Assembly: GCF_010747415.1 (NCBI RefSeq)
Contig: NZ_JAAGNZ010000003.1
Coordinates: 124,001-188,000 of the forward strand
Reading direction: 5' to 3'
Source of the DNA: Spirosoma agri
Lineage (GTDB): Bacteria; Bacteroidota; Bacteroidia; Cytophagales; Spirosomataceae
DNA length: 64,000 nucleotides
The notes beneath the pieces are model-generated. The model did no database searches. It was not told where the DNA came from and saw nothing but the letters and a program-made list of their open reading frames with translations. This document shows positions 36,104 through 45,416 of this stretch, one piece after another. The translations under genes were made by a program, and so were the position numbers. The stretch's first letter is position 1, and each line of letters opens with the position of its first letter.

Positions 36104-36871
36104 ATGCGTGTTTTAGATCAATTTAGTCTGGCCGGCAAAACGGCCCTGGTAACCGGCAGCGACACCGGATTGGGGCAAGCTATGGCCATTGCACTCGCTG
36201 AAGCCGGGGCGGACATTATTGGCGCGTCCAACTCCGACGCGATTCTGGGCGGAGCTACCCAGCAGGCCATCGCGGGTTTGGGTCGTCATTTTACGGGATA
36301 CGTTGTCGATCTGTCGGACCGCGACAACCTGTATCAGTTCGTAACCGACGTCAAAGCCGCGCACACCATCGATATCCTGATCAATAACGCCGGTATGATT
36401 CTGCGCAAACCCGTCGCTGAACACCCCGATGACTGGTGGGACAAAGTAATCTCTGTAAACCTCGATGCGCAGTTTCTGCTAACCCGTGAGTTTGGGAAGG
36501 ATATGATTGCCCGGGGAAGCGGAAAAATTGTGTTTACCTGTTCATTACTAAGTTTCCAGGGCGGCATCAACGTACCTGGCTACACCGCCAGCAAAAGCGC
36601 CGTGGCTGGTCTGGTCAAGGCATTTGCCAACGAGTGGGCCTCCAAAGGCGTCAACGTAAATGGCATCGCGCCCGGCTACATTGCGACCAACAATACGGAA
36701 GCGTTGCGGGCTGACCCCGACCGCTCGAAAGCGATTCTCGACCGCATTCCTGCCAACCGTTGGGGCGAACCCAGCGATTTCAAAGGTCCCGTCGTTTTTC
36801 TAACCTCCGAAGCCGGGTCCTACGTCAACGGTACGATTCTAACAGTGGATGGCGGCTGGATGGCTCGATAA
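36104..36871 (+). CDS. kduD: 2-dehydro-3-deoxy-D-gluconate 5-dehydrogenase (SDR family)
   Basis: KduD reduces 2,5-diketo-3-deoxygluconate (the KduI product) to KDG with NADH. The 255-residue short-chain dehydrogenase has the cofactor loop TALVTGSDTGLGQAMA, NNAGMILRKP, and the catalytic Ser-Tyr-Lys set in SLLSFQGGINVPGYTASKSAVAG. The opening FSLAGKTALVTG and VNGIAPGYIATNNTEALRAD are typical for KduD. It closes the operon 90 bases after the transporter and is followed by a hairpin. Together with kduI, kdgK and eda it completes the route to pyruvate. Confidence 0.94.
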   Translation: MRVLDQFSLAGKTALVTGSDTGLGQAMAIALAEAGADIIGASNSDAILGGATQQAIAGLGRHFTGYVVDLSDRDNLYQFVTDVKAAHTIDILINNAGMILRKPVAEHPDDWWDKVISVNLDAQFLLTREFGKDMIARGSGKIVFTCSLLSFQGGINVPGYTASKSAVAGLVKAFANEWASKGVNVNGIAPGYIATNNTEALRADPDRSKAILDRIPANRWGEPSDFKGPVVFLTSEAGSYVNGTILTVDGGWMAR

Positions 36872-36892
36872 AAATAGTGTACCTGCCCACGG

Positions 36893-36943
36893 AATCAAGC
36901 AGTTTTAGAGGAGCACAACGTAGCGATCTGAGGCTGCTTGATT
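36893..36943 (+). terminator. Possible terminator hairpin after kduD
   Basis: AATCAAGCAG (36893-36902) is perfectly complementary to CTGCTTGATT (36934-36943), with a 31-base spacer. It begins 21 bases after the kduD stop. The T-tract is weak and the loop is long, so the call is tentative. Confidence 0.4.
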
Positions 36944-37034
36944 ATGTGTATTTGACTAAGTCTTTATAAAAACGAAACTTCGTATGCGACGGCTTGAGTT
37001 GGACAGAGATTGAAAAGTTTTTGTCTCGCAAAAT

Positions 37035-38135
37035 GCTCGTGGGTGTTGCACAACTCCGCTTTCTAACTTGACTTTTGATTGTCTAACCAGCCCGATCGGA
37101 TTTTCTACCTTCGGTTTCCTATCTCAGTTAAAAAAAGCAGCTCAAAACCTCGAAAAGTATCTTGTGATGCCTAAGGCCGCTCCACTTTCAGCGCTATGGC
37201 CTGGCTGATGGCGGACTTAGTAGTAAATTTCATATACTTCTTCAGGTTGAAGGTAACGGCTGCCATCAGCATCATCTCGTGAGCCCCTGGTTTTCCCCGT
37301 ACATTCACTTTTCGAAGGCCATAGTACTCTACCCGAATGCCTAAAACCGGTTCTACTGTTTGGTGGCGAAGCCGTTTCATACGCTAACCTCGCCGACTTT
37401 GCTGGCGAGCCAAGGCTCGGCGATAGAACGGATCATAGGCCGTCCGAATAATTTGGCGGCATTGCCGCGGTGGCGGACCACCTCTTGGGAACGCAACTGG
37501 GTTTGAGGGGACACTGTTTGCAGTCTTGGTAATCCGCTCGATAGACTTTCAGCCAGCCCCCATCCGCGGTCTTGTCAGACGTCTTAAACACCAAATGCTT
37601 GCCCACCGAGCAGGTAAAGTGATTTGCTGGAGGATCATAGGGAAAGCCTTCGATTTGGGATTTGTAGTGACCGAAGACAGGTATCCAACCGCAGCGGCCT
37701 TTAGGGTTGTGACAGTGCTTCCGGGTAGAGTTGGCGGGTACGGCTCAATGTGGGGTGCCATGGTAATGGCTCATCAATGTTGTAGCCCAGGAAATACAGG
37801 ATATCCAACGGTACGCCGTCGCGGCCGCATGGAGCAGTGCTCAATCAGCTTACGGTCAGAGGTGATATTCTCTAGGCAACCGATGAGCATGAACTTGAAG
37901 AAAATGACTGGGTCAGTGGAAGGGTTGCCTGTATTGCCATAGAGCTACTTAGTACCCTCATAGATAAAGGTCAGGTCGAGCGTTTCTTTTAACAAACGGT
38001 AGAAATTGTGCTTAGGGACGCGGCTGGACAGCTGAAAACAAGTGATTTTCGGTATATTCTTTTCTGCCTTGCCTACTTCAAGATACAGAAAAGGATACTT
38101 AAATCTATAGGTAGAGTTGTGCAACAACCACGGGC
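37035..38135 (-). mobile_element. Degraded IS1182-like insertion sequence with terminal inverted repeats
   Basis: Left end GTGGGTGTTGCACAACTC (37039-37056) and right end GAGTTGTGCAACAACCAC (38114-38131) are inverted repeats with one mismatch; four more outer bases match 3 of 4, giving about 22 bases (37035-37056, 38114-38135). Between them lies a - strand transposase remnant. About 1.1 kb is too short for a whole element of this family (about 1.6-1.9 kb), so it has an internal deletion. No clear target duplication was seen. Confidence 0.82.
37168..38062 (-). pseudogene. IS1182-family transposase, frameshifted and internally deleted
   Basis: In order on the - strand: CFQLSSRVPKHNFYRLLKET then LDLTFIYEGTK (38035-37945, stop), LYGNTGNPSTDPVIFFKFML and ENITSDRKLIEHCSMRPRRR in a shifted frame (37935-37815), then GRCGWIPVFGHYK, EGFPYDPPANHFTCSVGKHL, KVYRADYQDCKQCPLKPSC (37700-37470), and finally VEPVLGIRVEYYGLRKVNVR with EMMLMAAVTFNLKKYMKF (37380-37171). 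These are the N-terminal domain, the cysteine-containing insert and the C-terminal domain of an IS1182 transposase. The middle part with the first catalytic Asp residues is missing. It cannot make an active enzyme. Confidence 0.83.
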
Positions 38136-38569
38136 GTTTCACAAGATGATTGCGTTGAGGGAATCGGTTGAGATCCGTAGGCAACAGACTGAGTTGAAAG
38201 GAACCTGATGGATAAGCGATAAGATGACCGGGTGAAAAGGTGAAGTTGCGTAGGCTCCACTAAGGCGTTCTCATCATACGGTCAACTGACTTAGTTTAGG
38301 TATCGATAAATAGGGCGTTTGGCCGCTGAGTCTGGTGATTTGCAATGCGGTGAATTTCGTTGATTGGAACGTAATAGCAGCACGAGATTCGTCACTGTTG
38401 TAGCCGCGCGTTGGTGGGCTACGATCGCCTGGGCCAGCTAGTACCCGAACTAGTATGCCTGAACTTGATTAGGTATGGGCGACCGGATTTACTACTGACA
38501 TACCGCTGTCACTCCCTAGGCTTTTCTTTGTGTTGTCAATCAATCGACAACATTAACCAATTACCAGCC
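38136..38569. other. Non-coding stretch between the IS remnant and the DinB-like gene
   Basis: I see no gene here. Frames are short and carry no motif. The only structured feature is the inverted repeat at 38531-38552, noted separately. The sequence may include further transposon debris. Confidence 0.5.
38531..38552. promoter_or_regulatory. Perfect inverted repeat upstream of the DinB-like gene
   Basis: TGTTGTC (38531-38537) and GACAACA (38546-38552) are perfect inverted arms with the 8-base spacer AATCAATC, ending 17 bases before the ATG at 38570. The geometry fits a dimeric repressor site, but no regulator can be named. Confidence 0.45.
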
Positions 38570-39088
38570 ATGGAAAACACAGCCCAGTTTAGCCAAACGA
38601 AGGATCAGATCGTCCTCTCACCCGAGCAACTTCTTGCCCATTGGCAGGGACACCGGGGACTCACCCGCCGGTTGATCGAAGCCTACCCCGACGAACACTT
38701 CTTTTCGTATTCCCTGGGCGGCATGCGCCCTTGCTCAGCGCTGATTGATGAAGTACTGCAAATGGCCGACCAGAGCATGCAGGGCGTTGTTTCGGGTCAG
38801 TGGCCTTCCTTTGACGAGGGTTCGGAGACGTCCCCCAACGCAACGACGAAGGAGCAGGTACTGGCCCATTGGGATCGGGTGACCGAGACGATTAATGCTC
38901 ATTGGCCGCAGATTCCACCCGCCCGCTTTCAGGAAGTCGACAAGGCCTTTGGTCTGTATGAAGGACCTATCTACTGGTTTCTTCTCTACCTGATCGATAA
39001 TGAGATTCATCACCGGGGTCAGGCTTATGTCTATCTGCGCACACTGGGCGTAGAACCGCCTGCTTTCTGGGATCGCCCTCAAGTATAG
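38570..39088 (+). CDS. DinB-like four-helix metalloenzyme-fold protein
   Basis: Start 38570 (MENTAQFSQTKDQIVLSPEQ) is preferred because the longer frame from 38411 enters non-coding sequence and passes the inverted repeat. The 172-residue product has DinB/YfiT-type features: LLAHWQGHRGLTRRLIEAYP at the N-terminus, and DNEIHHRGQAYVYLRTLGVE near the end, where the HHRGQ His residues and an earlier His form the metal site. DinB-like proteins in Bacteroidota are usually thiol transferases or unknown in function; a DNA-damage link is only historical. It stands alone after the IS remnant. Confidence 0.85.
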   Translation: MENTAQFSQTKDQIVLSPEQLLAHWQGHRGLTRRLIEAYPDEHFFSYSLGGMRPCSALIDEVLQMADQSMQGVVSGQWPSFDEGSETSPNATTKEQVLAHWDRVTETINAHWPQIPPARFQEVDKAFGLYEGPIYWFLLYLIDNEIHHRGQAYVYLRTLGVEPPAFWDRPQV

Positions 39089-39215
39089 TCTGCGGGTAAG
39101 CCCAAAAAGAGTTAGTCGGGTTACAAAAGTCTTTGCCAATCGGTATCGTGGCAAAGGCTTTTACGTATCGTGCTGGCGACGCGCCAGCAGACCAGTTCGA
39201 AACAGAAAGTGCCCC

Positions 39216-39560
39216 TTACTTACGTTCTGCATTGGCTTCCTCAAACAGACGCATCGCCATCAGGCCCGTCCCTACTGCCCCACCCGCCCGGAGTGCAGCC
39301 GCAATGAAGACCGTTTCGGCAATCTCTTCTCGGGTAGCCCCCGCCTGTACAGCGTTGTTAATGTGCGATTCAATACAGTAAGCGCACTGGGTCGTCAACG
39401 CCACCGCTACCGACATCAATTCCCGGTATTTGATGGGAATGACCCCATCGGTTCGTTCGGCGGTGTGCTTGAGATTCATAAAGGCGGCTGCCTCCTGAGG
39501 AGCCGCATTTAACAGAGTATTGGTATAGGCTCGATCCTTGGGTGTTTGATATTCGGCCAT
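39216..39560 (-). CDS. Carboxymuconolactone decarboxylase/AhpD-like protein
   Basis: The 114-residue - strand product is an all-helical AhpD-like protein. The redox motif appears as TTQCAYCIESHINNAVQAGA, a CxxC followed by the conserved ExH, and EEIAETVFIAAALRAGGAVG is the typical following helix. Such proteins act in peroxide or alkylhydroperoxide defence or as thiol-disulfide enzymes; the CxxCxxxH arrangement favours the redox role over gamma-carboxymuconolactone decarboxylation. It converges with the DinB-like gene and is not part of the sugar loci. Confidence 0.88.
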   Translation of the reverse strand: MAEYQTPKDRAYTNTLLNAAPQEAAAFMNLKHTAERTDGVIPIKYRELMSVAVALTTQCAYCIESHINNAVQAGATREEIAETVFIAAALRAGGAVGTGLMAMRLFEEANAERK

Positions 39561-40258
39561 AAGGGTAGATAAAAATAGGTTGATAATCAGTGTTACTATG
39601 AACGAGAGACAGCAGAGTGTCTTTATTACTGTATACCTGTTGGTAAGTCTTTTGTCAGCGTCTTGGTGGAGTGACAGCTGCCTGTTTTAGTGATTCTGAA
39701 CCGGTATTTTATCGCGTTTATGAACGGGGCTACCAATCAGCCAAAACAAGAAGTTATAAGCGGGCCTAGCCCCTAATCAAATAAGATCACAAGACCTGTA
39801 TGTGGACCAGGTTTTGTGAGATATCCGCCCCGCTTGTTGTATCTCATGTCAATGAAAGTGATTTCAGACGTAGTACCAAGCCTGAAGAGCGGATGCTTTT
39901 TCGCCGACAACCTAGTTGAAGCTGAAAATCACAGGCTTTGCTCCTCCTTTATAGTACACTGAATACATTAAGCAATTGACTATAAGTAGTTTATAGCATC
40001 CCACCAAGGCATTTTCACTGTCCTCCTTAGCTTTATTTGCTAACGTTTGCTGCTCTCAGTTCAATTCAATCTGTCGAATACGCAAAAAGAATTTATAAAA
40101 ATTTTGACTTGAAAAGGGATAATTCCAGCCATGTCCTGTACTAGCCTATAAAACAGTTGAAGAAGGAGTGTAATCCATGTAGGCCTGCCTGGATTTCATT
40201 CCTTCATAAGCGGTTCGCACAACTAGTTTGATTCATGCGCTAAACCAAGTCAATATTT
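39561..40258. other. Long divergent intergenic region with a hairpin
   Basis: No gene was recognised in these 698 bases between the - strand AhpD-like gene and the + strand susC. TCACAAGACCTG (39787-39798) and CAGGTTTTGTGA (39808-39819) form a 12-pair stem with one G-U and a 9-base loop. The AT-rich stretch at 40080-40115 (AAAGAATTTATAAAAATTTT) and TAGTTTG near 40227 may belong to the susC promoter, but no full -33/-7 pair was found. A long leader before susC is likely regulatory. Confidence 0.55.
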
Positions 40259-43200
40259 ATGAAAAAATCGTTCTACAGAGCTTTGCAGGCTACTTTTCTA
40301 GGGGCAACGCTACTGCTATGGAGCCTTACTGCATTTGCTCAGGATCGCCGGATAACGGGTAAAATTACGGGCAGCGAAGGCGCAATCCCAGGGGCCAACA
40401 TTGTGTTGAAAGGAACGCAAACCGGTACGTCGTCTGATGCCAATGGCAATTTTATCCTAGCCATCCGTGGTGAAAATCCGGTGCTGATTATTTCCTCCAT
40501 CGGATCAAAAACGCAGGAAGTGGTGATTGGTAATCGCTCATCAATTGACGTGAAACTCGACGATGAAACCAATGCGCTGAATGAAGTGGTGGTAACGGGT
40601 TACTCGACGGAAAACCGCCGGGACGTAACGGGCGCTGTTTCGACGGTTAAACCCACTCAGCTTCAGATTGTACCATCGGCTAATGTCGAACAGCAGTTGC
40701 AGGGGCGCGTGGCGGGCGTTACGGTCATCACCAACGGCCAGCCCGGTACATCCAGCCAGATTCGGGTGCGGGGCTTTGGTTCGTTCGGGGGTAATCAACC
40801 GCTTTATGTGGTGGACGGCGTGCCTACCCAAAGCATTCAGTTCATCAATCCCAACGACATTGAGACCACGACCGTCCTGAAAGATGCCGCTTCGGCTTCG
40901 ATTTACGGAGCCAGAGCAGCCGCCGGCGTTGTTGTTTTAACGACAAAGAAGGGGCAGCGGAAGGCCCAGAAATTGAGCGTTAGCTACGATGGCTTATACG
41001 GCGTGACCGATCCGGGCAAAGGGCTCCCGATTCTGACTCCGCAGGAGCAGGCCGACTGGACCTGGCAGGCGCGTAAGAATGATCTTTTTCAAACGGGAAC
41101 AGCCGTTGGGTCGACCAGTTTTGCCGGTATTGCTAATGGTCAATACGGATCGGGTCAAACGCCGGTATTACCGGATTATTTACTGGTTGGTCGAAATGCA
41201 GGTGTTGTCGGATCGGTCGATTTGACGGCAGAAGCGGCTAAGTACAATGTCAATCCGGCCAATGGAGCAATCTATACGGTGATTGCGGCCAATAAACAAG
41301 GCACCGATTGGTACAAGGCCATCACCCGAGTTGCTCCCATGACACGCCATACGCTGGGCTTTTCGGGTGGCACCGAAACCAGCCGATATTACCTGAGTCT
41401 GGGCATGCAGCAGCAAGCGGGCATTATTACAAACAATAATTTTTCGCGCTATACCCTGCGCGCTAACACCGAATTTGACCTGACGAAAAAGCTCCGGTTT
41501 GGCGAGAACGTACAGGTCGCCTACGTATCGGCAACGGGTTTGCAGGGGAGTACGGGAAACTCGCTCGGTAACAGCACCAATAACAACTCCAGCGTATCGG
41601 GCGATGAGAACGACGTGTTGACCGCGTTTCGGATGGCTCCCATTATTCCGATCTACAATGCATTCGGAGGATACGCGGGTACGGCTGCTCCGGGGTTCAA
41701 CAATCCCCGAAATCCCGTAGCGAATCGCGAGAGTGTGGCCAATAATACCAACTACACGGTCTTCGGTTCGGGCAATGCTTATCTGGAGTATGATGTAATT
41801 CCAGGCCTCACGTTACGGAGCAGCCTGGGTGGAACGTATTACACAAATTATTCTAACTCATACGCCCGGTCCACCTACGAAAACTCCGAGAACATCGCCA
41901 ACTACACCTACTCAGAAGCATCCAACGCAGGACTCGCCTGGACCTTTACCAACACCGCCCAGTACAAACAGACGTTCGGAAAACACGACCTGAGCCTACT
42001 GGCCGGTCTGGAAGCCCTCAACACCGGGAGCGGGCGGGGGATCATTGGGTCAGGGATCAATCCCTTCTCCACCGATCCGGACTACGTCACGCTGAGCACC
42101 ACCACGCCCGGCGCTACGCGGCAGGTTTCCAGTACCTACAGCAAAGGCAATAACTTCTACTCCGTCTTCGGCCAGGCCAAATACACATTTAACGATAAGT
42201 ATATAGCTACGGCGGTGGTCCGTCGGGATGGATCGTCCCAGTTCGGGCCCAGCAACCGATTCGGCGTGTTTCCCGCTTTCTCGGCGGCCTGGCGCATCTC
42301 ATCCGAGGAGTTTATGAGGAGTCTGCCCTGGATTTCGGACCTCAAAATTCGCGGTGGCTACGGCCTGATGGGCAATTCCAACTACCTCAGTTCCACCAAC
42401 CAGTTCAACCTGTTTGCCACCAATGCGGCCAATGGCTATGACCTCGGCGCAACGAACAACTCGATTGCAACGGGCTACTACCCAAGTCAGATCGGCAATG
42501 CCGATGCCAAATGGGAGACCAGCATTACGTCTAACATCGGTATTGACGGTTCATTTTTTAATAACCGGCTGGAAGTGGTTGTCGATTTCTGGCGGAAGGA
42601 TACCAAAGACCTGCTTTACCAATTGGCTTTGCCGAGCGTCGTGGGGGTTCGGGCCAATGCGCCCTTCCTGAACGTAGCGAGCATGCGCAATCAGGGCATC
42701 GATCTGCTGCTGACCACGCGGGGAAAACTCGTCGGCGAGCTGAGTTACGAGGTGACTGGAATCGGGAGTTTTCTGAGCAACCGGATCACCGCCATTGCGC
42801 CGTTGGTGCCGTATTTCACGGGCGGTGGCACCCGGATTGGCGGGCCGGTGGTCCGTAACGAAGCGGGCCACACGTTGTCCTCGTTCTATGGTTATCAGGT
42901 CGTTGGCCTGTTCAATAGCAAAGAAGACGTGGCATCAGCTGCGACGCAAACGGGCGCTGCGCCGGGCCGATTCCGTTTTGCGGACCTCAATGGCGACCGT
43001 AAAATCGACGATAATGACCGGACGTATCTGGGTAGCCCGATTCCTAAATTCACAGGCAGCATTACGTTGGGTTTGAAATACAAAGGGTTCGATTTGAACA
43101 CCAACCTATATGCTTCACTGGGTAGTCAGATTTTCAACAACCAGCGGTGGTTTACGGATTTCTACCCCTCGTTCACCGGGGCTGCGGTCAGTACACGGGT

Positions 43201-43546
43201 GAAAGATTCGTGGCTGCCTACCCATACCGACACCATGGTACCGATTTTTGAGAGCGCGGCTAATTTCAGCACCAACACGCAGCCTAATTCCTACTACGTC
43301 GAAAACGGATCGTACGGGCGGATGCAGTATTTGAATCTGGGATATACCTTTCCTACTGTACTGTTAAGTCGGGCCAATCTCAGCCGGTTGCGGGTATCGG
43401 TGTCGGCGACGAACTTGTTTACGATCACCAAATACAGCGGCTTAGATCCGGCGGTTGGTGGCGGTTCGGATGCTACATTCGGGATTGATGTGGGCAACTA
43501 TCCAGTAACTCGGGGCTACAATGTAGGGGTGAGTTTTGGCTTCTAA
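40259..43546 (+). CDS. SusC/RagA-type TonB-linked transporter, no STN domain
   Basis: The 1095-residue product has a signal peptide (MKKSFYRALQATFLGATLLL ... AFAQ), a carboxypeptidase-D regulatory-like domain (about 30-112, RRITGKITGSEGAIPGANIV), a TonB-box-like region before NEVVVTGYSTENRR, a plug (about 120-245, with QPLYVVDGVPTQSIQ and AASASIYGARAAAGVVVLTT), and a 22-strand-type barrel ending in VGVSFGF. SusD begins 16 bases after its stop. From about residue 130 it is almost identical to the SusC at 52617, and about 410 bases (near 42045-42456) are identical at the DNA level. The N-terminal domains are unrelated in sequence, so the two proteins share ligand-facing parts but differ in signalling ability. 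It is probably the bulk importer of this pair. Confidence 0.95.
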   Translation: MKKSFYRALQATFLGATLLLWSLTAFAQDRRITGKITGSEGAIPGANIVLKGTQTGTSSDANGNFILAIRGENPVLIISSIGSKTQEVVIGNRSSIDVKLDDETNALNEVVVTGYSTENRRDVTGAVSTVKPTQLQIVPSANVEQQLQGRVAGVTVITNGQPGTSSQIRVRGFGSFGGNQPLYVVDGVPTQSIQFINPNDIETTTVLKDAASASIYGARAAAGVVVLTTKKGQRKAQKLSVSYDGLYGVTDPGKGLPILTPQEQADWTWQARKNDLFQTGTAVGSTSFAGIANGQYGSGQTPVLPDYLLVGRNAGVVGSVDLTAEAAKYNVNPANGAIYTVIAANKQGTDWYKAITRVAPMTRHTLGFSGGTETSRYYLSLGMQQQAGIITNNNFSRYTLRANTEFDLTKKLRFGENVQVAYVSATGLQGSTGNSLGNSTNNNSSVSGDENDVLTAFRMAPIIPIYNAFGGYAGTAAPGFNNPRNPVANRESVANNTNYTVFGSGNAYLEYDVIPGLTLRSSLGGTYYTNYSNSYARSTYENSENIANYTYSEASNAGLAWTFTNTAQYKQTFGKHDLSLLAGLEALNTGSGRGIIGSGINPFSTDPDYVTLSTTTPGATRQVSSTYSKGNNFYSVFGQAKYTFNDKYIATAVVRRDGSSQFGPSNRFGVFPAFSAAWRISSEEFMRSLPWISDLKIRGGYGLMGNSNYLSSTNQFNLFATNAANGYDLGATNNSIATGYYPSQIGNADAKWETSITSNIGIDGSFFNNRLEVVVDFWRKDTKDLLYQLALPSVVGVRANAPFLNVASMRNQGIDLLLTTRGKLVGELSYEVTGIGSFLSNRITAIAPLVPYFTGGGTRIGGPVVRNEAGHTLSSFYGYQVVGLFNSKEDVASAATQTGAAPGRFRFADLNGDRKIDDNDRTYLGSPIPKFTGSITLGLKYKGFDLNTNLYASLGSQIFNNQRWFTDFYPSFTGAAVSTRVKDSWLPTHTDTMVPIFESAANFSTNTQPNSYYVENGSYGRMQYLNLGYTFPTVLLSRANLSRLRVSVSATNLFTITKYSGLDPAVGGGSDATFGIDVGNYPVTRGYNVGVSFGF

Positions 43547-43562
43547 TCGACTAATCGGCAAC

Positions 43563-45305
43563 ATGAAAAATCTTACCAATAAATTAATCATAGTGACAGC
43601 AACACTCGTGCTGTCGACCTCCGCCTGTAAAGAAAAATTTCTGGAGGTGCCGCCCACCGGCCAGTTGTCTAGCGACCAATTGACGTCCAAGGCCGGAATT
43701 GAGGGAATTCTGGTGTCGTCGTATGCCCAGTTGAACGGGCGGGGCTTCCGGCGGGTGAGCAGTTCGTTTAACTGGCTGCGGGGAAGCATATCGGGTGGGG
43801 AAGCAAACAAAGGCTCTAATTCAGGCGATTATGGTGATCTCATCCCCTGGATGACGTATCAGCTTTACCCCAGTCTGTTCGACATCGGTCAGAAATGGAG
43901 TGCCATGTTTGAAGGCATCAGCCGGGCAAATGCGGTGCTACGGGCGCTTCCATCGGCCAGTGTCGACGTAACGGCGGCTGACAAACAGCGGATATCCGCC
44001 GAAGCCCGTTTCCTGCGCGCACATTACTACTTTGATCTGAAACGGGGCTTCAATCTGGTTCCCTACGTAGACGAATCGGTGGGCTACGGAACGGGTGCCG
44101 AAAAGGTGCCGAACAACGTGGATATATGGCCTAAAATTGAAGCCGATTTCAAATACGCTGTCGACAACCTGCCTGAAACGCAGACGCTGGTGGGTCGGGC
44201 GAACAAATGGGCGGCTATGGCGTATCTGGCGAAAACGTACCTGTATCAGAAGAAATACACCGAGGCTAAAACGCTGTTCGATCAGGTGATTACCAATGGT
44301 GTTACGTCGGGTGGCACAAAATACGGGCTGGTCGCCAACTACACCGACATTTTCAACGCGGCCAAAGAAACCAACGCCGAGTCGATTTTTGCGATCCAGA
44401 ATGCGGCCAATACCGGTAGTTCAGATAATGCCGCAACAGATCTGGCCAACAACTTTCCGTACAACACCGGTTCAAGCGGTCCGGCGGGTTGCTGCGGCTA
44501 TTTTCCGCCCAGTTTCGAGTTGGCGAACTCGTTTCGGGTGGATGGCAACGGACTTCCTTTGCTGGACGGCTCCTACAATTCGGATGCAAACCAGTTGAAA
44601 ACAGATCAGGGTATCCTGTCAAATCAGGCATTCACACCAGATACGGGTCCGGTTGATCCGCGTCTGGACTGGTCGGTGGGTCGTCGGGGCATTCCCTATC
44701 TCGACTGGTCGATCCACCCCGGTTTTGCCTGGATTCGCGACCAGAGCTTTGCCGGACCTTATTCGCCCAAGAAGTTTATCTATTACAAATCGCAGGCTAA
44801 AACGCTGACCGATGCCAGTACATCAACCGATGCGTATTCGGCGATCAATTACAACATCATCCGCTTTGCCGACGTACTGCTGATGGCGGCTGAATGCGAG
44901 ATTGAAGTAGGAAGTCTGGAAACGGCGCGCAAGTATGTCAACATGATTCGGACCCGGGCCGCGAATGCCGATACGTGGGTAAAAGCGTCGGATGGAAAGA
45001 ATGCTGCCAACTACGTAATCGCCAACTACACCATGCCCTGGACCGATAAAGTGGCAGCCCGAACGGCGGTACAATTTGAGCGCAAACTCGAACTCTCGGG
45101 CGAAGGGCATCGCTTCTTCGATCTGGTCCGTTGGGGAACGGCTTCCACCGTTTTGAACGCATTCCTGGCCTACGAATCCAAAAAATTACCGGTAGCTTAT
45201 AGTGGTGGCAAATTCACGGCGGGTCGGGACGAATACATCCCCATCCCACAGACCCAGATTGATTATCAGGGCAAAAGTGTGTTGACACAAAATCCGGGGT
45301 ATTGA
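43563..45305 (+). CDS. SusD/RagB family surface lipoprotein
   Basis: Start 43563 (MKNLTNKLIIVTATLVLSTS then AC) gives a lipoprotein leader with Cys20; the longer frame from 43536 begins inside the SusC stop region. The 580-residue product has the SusD blocks FLEVPPTGQLSSDQLTSK, SAEARFLRAHYYFDLKRGFN, INYNIIRFADVLLMAAECEI and VQFERKLELSGEGHRFFDLV, closing with LTQNPGY. It should cap the barrel of the preceding SusC and could also serve the second SusC at 52617, which has none of its own. A large palindrome starts three bases after its stop. Confidence 0.95.
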   Translation: MKNLTNKLIIVTATLVLSTSACKEKFLEVPPTGQLSSDQLTSKAGIEGILVSSYAQLNGRGFRRVSSSFNWLRGSISGGEANKGSNSGDYGDLIPWMTYQLYPSLFDIGQKWSAMFEGISRANAVLRALPSASVDVTAADKQRISAEARFLRAHYYFDLKRGFNLVPYVDESVGYGTGAEKVPNNVDIWPKIEADFKYAVDNLPETQTLVGRANKWAAMAYLAKTYLYQKKYTEAKTLFDQVITNGVTSGGTKYGLVANYTDIFNAAKETNAESIFAIQNAANTGSSDNAATDLANNFPYNTGSSGPAGCCGYFPPSFELANSFRVDGNGLPLLDGSYNSDANQLKTDQGILSNQAFTPDTGPVDPRLDWSVGRRGIPYLDWSIHPGFAWIRDQSFAGPYSPKKFIYYKSQAKTLTDASTSTDAYSAINYNIIRFADVLLMAAECEIEVGSLETARKYVNMIRTRAANADTWVKASDGKNAANYVIANYTMPWTDKVAARTAVQFERKLELSGEGHRFFDLVRWGTASTVLNAFLAYESKKLPVAYSGGKFTAGRDEYIPIPQTQIDYQGKSVLTQNPGY

Positions 45306-45308
45306 TAT

Positions 45309-45399
45309 GTAGCGTGGACTTCCAGTCCGCGTAGCTGTGGGCTAAGTTGCAGCTGGACATTACTAGCCTACGGCTACGCGGACTGGAAGTCCACGCTAC
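45309..45399. repeat. Long palindromic element with 36-base arms
   Basis: Bases 45309-45335 are a perfect 27-base inverted repeat of 45373-45399 (outer part GTAGCGTGGACTTCCAGTCC). The pairing continues inward to 45344 and 45364 with two mismatches, giving 36-base arms and a 19-base loop. It fills the space between the SusD stop (45305) and the esterase start (45417). It looks like a REP/MITE-type repeat; as RNA it would fold very stably and could end or stabilise the susCD message. Confidence 0.93.
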
Positions 45400-45416
45400 T
45401 CAAAACGAACAAAATC

